Shown one piece after another: positions 5,586 to 8,285 of a stretch of DNA of 8,285 nucleotides (positions are counted from its first letter, which is position 1; the number at the start of each line of letters is the position of its first letter). The stretch covers positions 1 through 8,285 of the forward strand of contig CAZPQL010000091.1 in NCBI GenBank assembly GCA_964588725.1, given 5' to 3'. The position numbers and the translations under genes were made by a program. Source of the DNA: UBA5972 sp964588725 (GTDB taxonomy: Bacteria > Pseudomonadota > Alphaproteobacteria > Rhodobacterales > Rhodobacteraceae). The notes below the pieces were generated by a model. It ran no database searches and was not told the DNA's origin. It saw nothing but the letters and a program-made list of their open reading frames with translations.

Positions 5586-7376
5586 TTAACCTTCCTTAAC
5601 GGAACATGGCGCGTTTTCGGCCAAATTGTAAAGATAAACACGCCCGCGATAGTCCATCGCCGCCCAGCCTTCGCGCCCATCGACCAGTTCGATGCGCCCC
5701 CATCCGCCATCGATTTCGCGCAGAATAAGCAAAGCACCACTATCAATTTTCCCCAGACTTTTGGCGTTGCTGCCCGGCCCTGCCCGCAGGTTAAGCTGCC
5801 CACCGCGCGCTGTTCGCATGACGCAGTTAAAATCAGGGCTTTGCCGCACCAGCGCCAACGGGCGCGACTTGGCCGGACTTTCAGTGCCGGATCCAACTTC
5901 GGGATCTTCCAAAAGGATACTCAATTGATCGGCGTGGACAAATTTCTTGTCTTCCAGCAGCAGCGACGCACGGATGTCGCCAAAGCGCTTTTTGGTGCCA
6001 AATCCCTGGGCAATTACGCTGGAAATAATCGCTGTCGCGGGTGACGTACCGTCCATGGTGCGCAGTCTGGACCCTTTTGTTGCCGATGCCGCGACCGTCA
6101 CATCCTTACCGGGTGCAAACACATCGACACAATTGCCGAAATTTGTGAACTCGGTTTCATAACCGTTTTGATCATAAGCGCCCACTGTGATCACCTCGGG
6201 CATTAACGCCGGAAAAAACTTGCAGGCGTCTTCGCCTGAGTTGCCCGCCGCCACAATGACGGGAATATCGGTGCGCGCCACAAACTCGCGTAGCCGTACC
6301 TCCAAAACGCCGTTTTTGGCGCTTTTGGGATCACGGCTGGTGTACCATTCGGCCACGGCGGCCAGCGACATGTTGACGATCGTTGGCATGGGATTATCAA
6401 TTACTGCGGCCGATTTTTGATCCTCTTCGATCCAGTCCAGAGCATCGCCAATATTGGACGCCGGAAAAAACGCTGTGCCGTCACACGGCACGATGGTCAC
6501 GTCGATCAATTCAACGTTATTGGCAAGTCCGGTATTTTGTCCGGTGATCAGCGAGGCAATCGAGGTGCCGTGCGCGTTGCACTCGGCCTCGCGGGTGCCG
6601 CCCAGCGGGCTGGTCAGCCCGACCCAGCGCGCGACCTTGCCTTTGAGCTGCGGGTGGCTTCGCTGCAAACCGCTATCAACCACGTAGACCCGCACTTTGT
6701 CGGTCTTAGACCCCAGACGAAATTTCAGACGTTGGAAAAACCCCGAGGTGCCAATGTCTTCGATGGGCCACGAATGCCTGAATTCACTGGTGTTGCCCAA
6801 TAAGAAAGCCCAGCGGTCCTGCGAGATGCGCCGCACCAACGGGTTCGCCAACAATTGCTCTGCATTTTGGGCCGAAATGCCAAGTAGCAGCGTCGGTGTG
6901 CCTATTCGATAGATTTTCAGAACGGCAGCGCGCGGCAGTTTCAGCAGTTTCGCGACAGCCTTAAACGTCACGGAGTTAATATCGACGCCCGTGTCTTCCA
7001 GTCGCTCGCGCGACAATAGCGCCAGATACTGATCCTCTATCAGAAAATCGCTCATGTCGGCGTTTGGACCGGGAATTATCAGGGTATTGGCTTTGTCGTG
7101 TGGTAAGTCCTGCCATTGCGGCAGCGCCGATGGCCGTGGTTTGGTTGGGCGGGACGTTGTCGTGCGCCGCGTCACAGGTTTCGTCGGTTTTTCCAAAGGC
7201 CTGATCGTGGAGTTGAGCAGAGAATTCAGGTCGATCTCAATCGAAAATTCTGGTCCCGGACATTCAACCCCCGCAACGGCACAAGGGTGCGGTGCCCCCA
7301 AGTGATTTGACAGGGATGGCGGAGCCGACAGCAAAAGCGTGCCCAAAGACAGCGCCACTCCCGCGATCAACCGCAT
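5586..7376 (-). CDS. Secreted subtilisin-family (S8) serine protease with C-terminal SH3-like domain
   Basis: The product is 596 residues from the ATG at 7376. A signal peptide (about 1-23) is followed by a Pro/Thr/Lys/Arg-rich linker (59-86) and a likely I9-type propeptide (about 108-190, ending TLLLGISAQNAEQLLANPLV). The S8 domain spans about 226-460. The triad is complete: Asp234 in YVVDSGL, His269 in NAHGTSIASL and Ser445 in DGTSPATA, with oxyanion Asn379 in AAGNSGEDA. The serine motif is odd: the usual GTSMATP reads GTSPATA. A bacterial SH3-like domain follows at about 526-577 (LNLRAGPGSNAKSLGKI, GREGWAAMDY), which in other proteins binds cell wall or protein ligands. Location should be periplasmic or extracellular. 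A GTG at 7382 overlapping the upstream stop is an alternative start. It is probably co-transcribed with the upstream cytochrome and the downstream LuxR gene. Confidence 0.9.
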   Translation of the reverse strand: MRLIAGVALSLGTLLLSAPPSLSNHLGAPHPCAVAGVECPGPEFSIEIDLNSLLNSTIRPLEKPTKPVTRRTTTSRPTKPRPSALPQWQDLPHDKANTLIIPGPNADMSDFLIEDQYLALLSRERLEDTGVDINSVTFKAVAKLLKLPRAAVLKIYRIGTPTLLLGISAQNAEQLLANPLVRRISQDRWAFLLGNTSEFRHSWPIEDIGTSGFFQRLKFRLGSKTDKVRVYVVDSGLQRSHPQLKGKVARWVGLTSPLGGTREAECNAHGTSIASLITGQNTGLANNVELIDVTIVPCDGTAFFPASNIGDALDWIEEDQKSAAVIDNPMPTIVNMSLAAVAEWYTSRDPKSAKNGVLEVRLREFVARTDIPVIVAAGNSGEDACKFFPALMPEVITVGAYDQNGYETEFTNFGNCVDVFAPGKDVTVAASATKGSRLRTMDGTSPATAIISSVIAQGFGTKKRFGDIRASLLLEDKKFVHADQLSILLEDPEVGSGTESPAKSRPLALVRQSPDFNCVMRTARGGQLNLRAGPGSNAKSLGKIDSGALLILREIDGGWGRIELVDGREGWAAMDYRGRVYLYNLAENAPCSVKEG

Positions 7377-7378
7377 AG

Positions 7379-8285
7379 TCACAATCCCTTCAAATATTCG
7401 ATCACATCCATTTTGGCGCGTGTGGGCAGGTCAACACCGTATTCGTGTCCGCCATTCCAGTTGCCCAAAATGACTGCGCCGCTATCGTCAAAAACCCTAA
7501 AAAGATGCGCGCCAAGTCCGTCGATCCGTGCCAACCCTACTTTTACGGGGTCAAAATTTCCGTCCTTGATCCAGAATGCCGACGGGCGGTCTTCGACCCT
7601 GGACAGCAGATCAAGCAACGTCGGCACAGACCCGTTGTGCAGATAGGGCGGCGTTGCCCAGATACCGTTCAGCGGACGGGTTTTGTAGGCGGGCATATTG
7701 AAGGCGCCGCTATCCACTGCCTTTAGCGCCATCGCCAATGCGGCGCAGTTACCAAGAGCGGTGTCCAGACGGTCAAGCTCCCTGCCACCGGCGGCGCTTG
7801 GCTCGGCGGTCGGGATCGCGCCGTCATCGTTATTGCGCCACGAATAAAGGATGTTGCGCAGCGCTGAAATCTCGGCGCGGCCCTGACTCGCGGCCATGCT
7901 GCGCGATTGCCTGATCAGGTCTTTCATGATCAGCGCCGCCAGAAGCTGTGTGGTCATTTCTTCTGTCTGGAATTTTTTCAAGGCTTTGAACGCGAACGAA
8001 TTCAACCGTCGTTTTCCCGCCAGCTTTCCGGCAGGGCTGACGTTGGACAGCGTGTTGCATGCCATCATCGGATCGGTGCCGATCAGCGCCGTGTTGCGTG
8101 GTTCACCTTTTCGCAAAGCGGTCGTTGTCACACTGGCGTCAACAACATTTTGCGTGATGATAAAGGGTGTATCACGCAGTTTCGGAGATTTCAGCGGCAA
8201 TAGCGTCGTGACGTCCCCACTTTCCAAAGTGGCGTGGCATGTAGCGCAGTTTTCAGCGAATAACACAGCGCCCCGGCTCTGAGCG
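7379..8285 (-). CDS. RoxA/MauG-like cytochrome c peroxidase-family protein, 5' end missing
   Basis: The frame is open to the right edge, reading AQSRGAVLFAENCATCHA, so the true start lies outside and about 301 residues are visible. CATCH (8248-8234) is a covalent heme c site. Downstream are IGTDPMMACN, PLNGIWATPPYLHNGSVPTL, FDPVKVG and GNWNGGHEYG. I recall these from the family annotated as di-heme cytochrome c peroxidase, which includes rubber oxygenase RoxA. Heme attachment implies a periplasmic or secreted protein. Only one CxxCH is visible; a second would be expected upstream, because the roughly 290 residues after CATCH match the length I recall after the C-terminal heme of RoxA. Family members act as peroxidases, oxygenases or, as with MauG, protein-modifying enzymes. 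Which applies is not visible. It overlaps or abuts the protease gene, so the two are surely co-transcribed. Confidence 0.87.
   Translation of the reverse strand, partial: AQSRGAVLFAENCATCHATLESGDVTTLLPLKSPKLRDTPFIITQNVVDASVTTTALRKGEPRNTALIGTDPMMACNTLSNVSPAGKLAGKRRLNSFAFKALKKFQTEEMTTQLLAALIMKDLIRQSRSMAASQGRAEISALRNILYSWRNNDDGAIPTAEPSAAGGRELDRLDTALGNCAALAMALKAVDSGAFNMPAYKTRPLNGIWATPPYLHNGSVPTLLDLLSRVEDRPSAFWIKDGNFDPVKVGLARIDGLGAHLFRVFDDSGAVILGNWNGGHEYGVDLPTRAKMDVIEYLKGL
7385..7390 (-). promoter_or_regulatory. Ribosome binding site deciding the protease start
   Basis: AAGGGA (TCCCTT on the plus strand) lies inside the end of the upstream cytochrome gene. It is 8 nt from the ATG at 7376 but only 2 nt from the GTG at 7382, so the ATG is preferred. 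Placement inside the preceding gene suggests translational coupling. Confidence 0.55.

Noticed and set aside
5270..5896. A 208-codon leftward frame spanning the protease end and the LuxR start in another phase.
   Set aside because: It only restates shifted codons of both genes; the correct frames hold the SH3-like domain and the regulator N-terminus.
5340..6044. A 234-codon open frame on the plus strand opposite the protease and LuxR genes.
   Set aside because: It spans the junction of two real genes on the other strand and shows no domain or ribosome site; it is a by-product of codon bias.

Overview
The window looks like chromosomal DNA of an alphaproteobacterium, most likely a member of the Rhodobacterales (roseobacter group). 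This rests on recalled resemblance of the glutamate dehydrogenase, pirin, cytochrome b561 and the small conserved proteins to that group, plus the GC-rich, tightly packed layout. No database search was possible. I see no tRNA, rRNA, CRISPR array, insertion sequence or phage gene, and no gene-free stretch longer than about 190 bases.

Left part (1-3469). The 3' end of a glutamate dehydrogenase gene runs rightward into a convergent gene for a small two-helix membrane protein (555-1028, leftward). A divergent AT-rich region of about 190 bp separates that gene from a pirin gene (1220-2155, rightward), which has an excellent ribosome binding site. A small tail-anchored protein of unknown function (2226-2597, leftward) and a YbfF/ABHD11-type alpha/beta hydrolase (2708-3469, rightward) diverge from a 110 bp gap that carries a perfect 8 bp inverted repeat.

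Middle (3470-4391). A leftward pair encodes a short lipoprotein and a four-helix cytochrome b561. The cytochrome stop codon directly abuts the hydrolase stop codon in the palindrome TGATCA. A hairpin at 4375-4391 followed by a T-rich run lies just before the pair and probably ends transcription of the next unit.

Right part (4392-8285). Three leftward genes form what looks like one operon, read from the right edge: a RoxA/MauG-like cytochrome c peroxidase-family protein (5' end cut by the window), a secreted subtilisin-family protease with a C-terminal SH3-like domain, and a LuxR-type transcription regulator. The first two overlap or lie within 2 nt of each other. The last two are 15 nt apart and share a reading frame. 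An exported heme enzyme, an exported processing protease and a DNA-binding regulator in one unit is the most interesting arrangement here. It could be a small envelope redox or protein-maturation system, but its substrate is not visible in the window.
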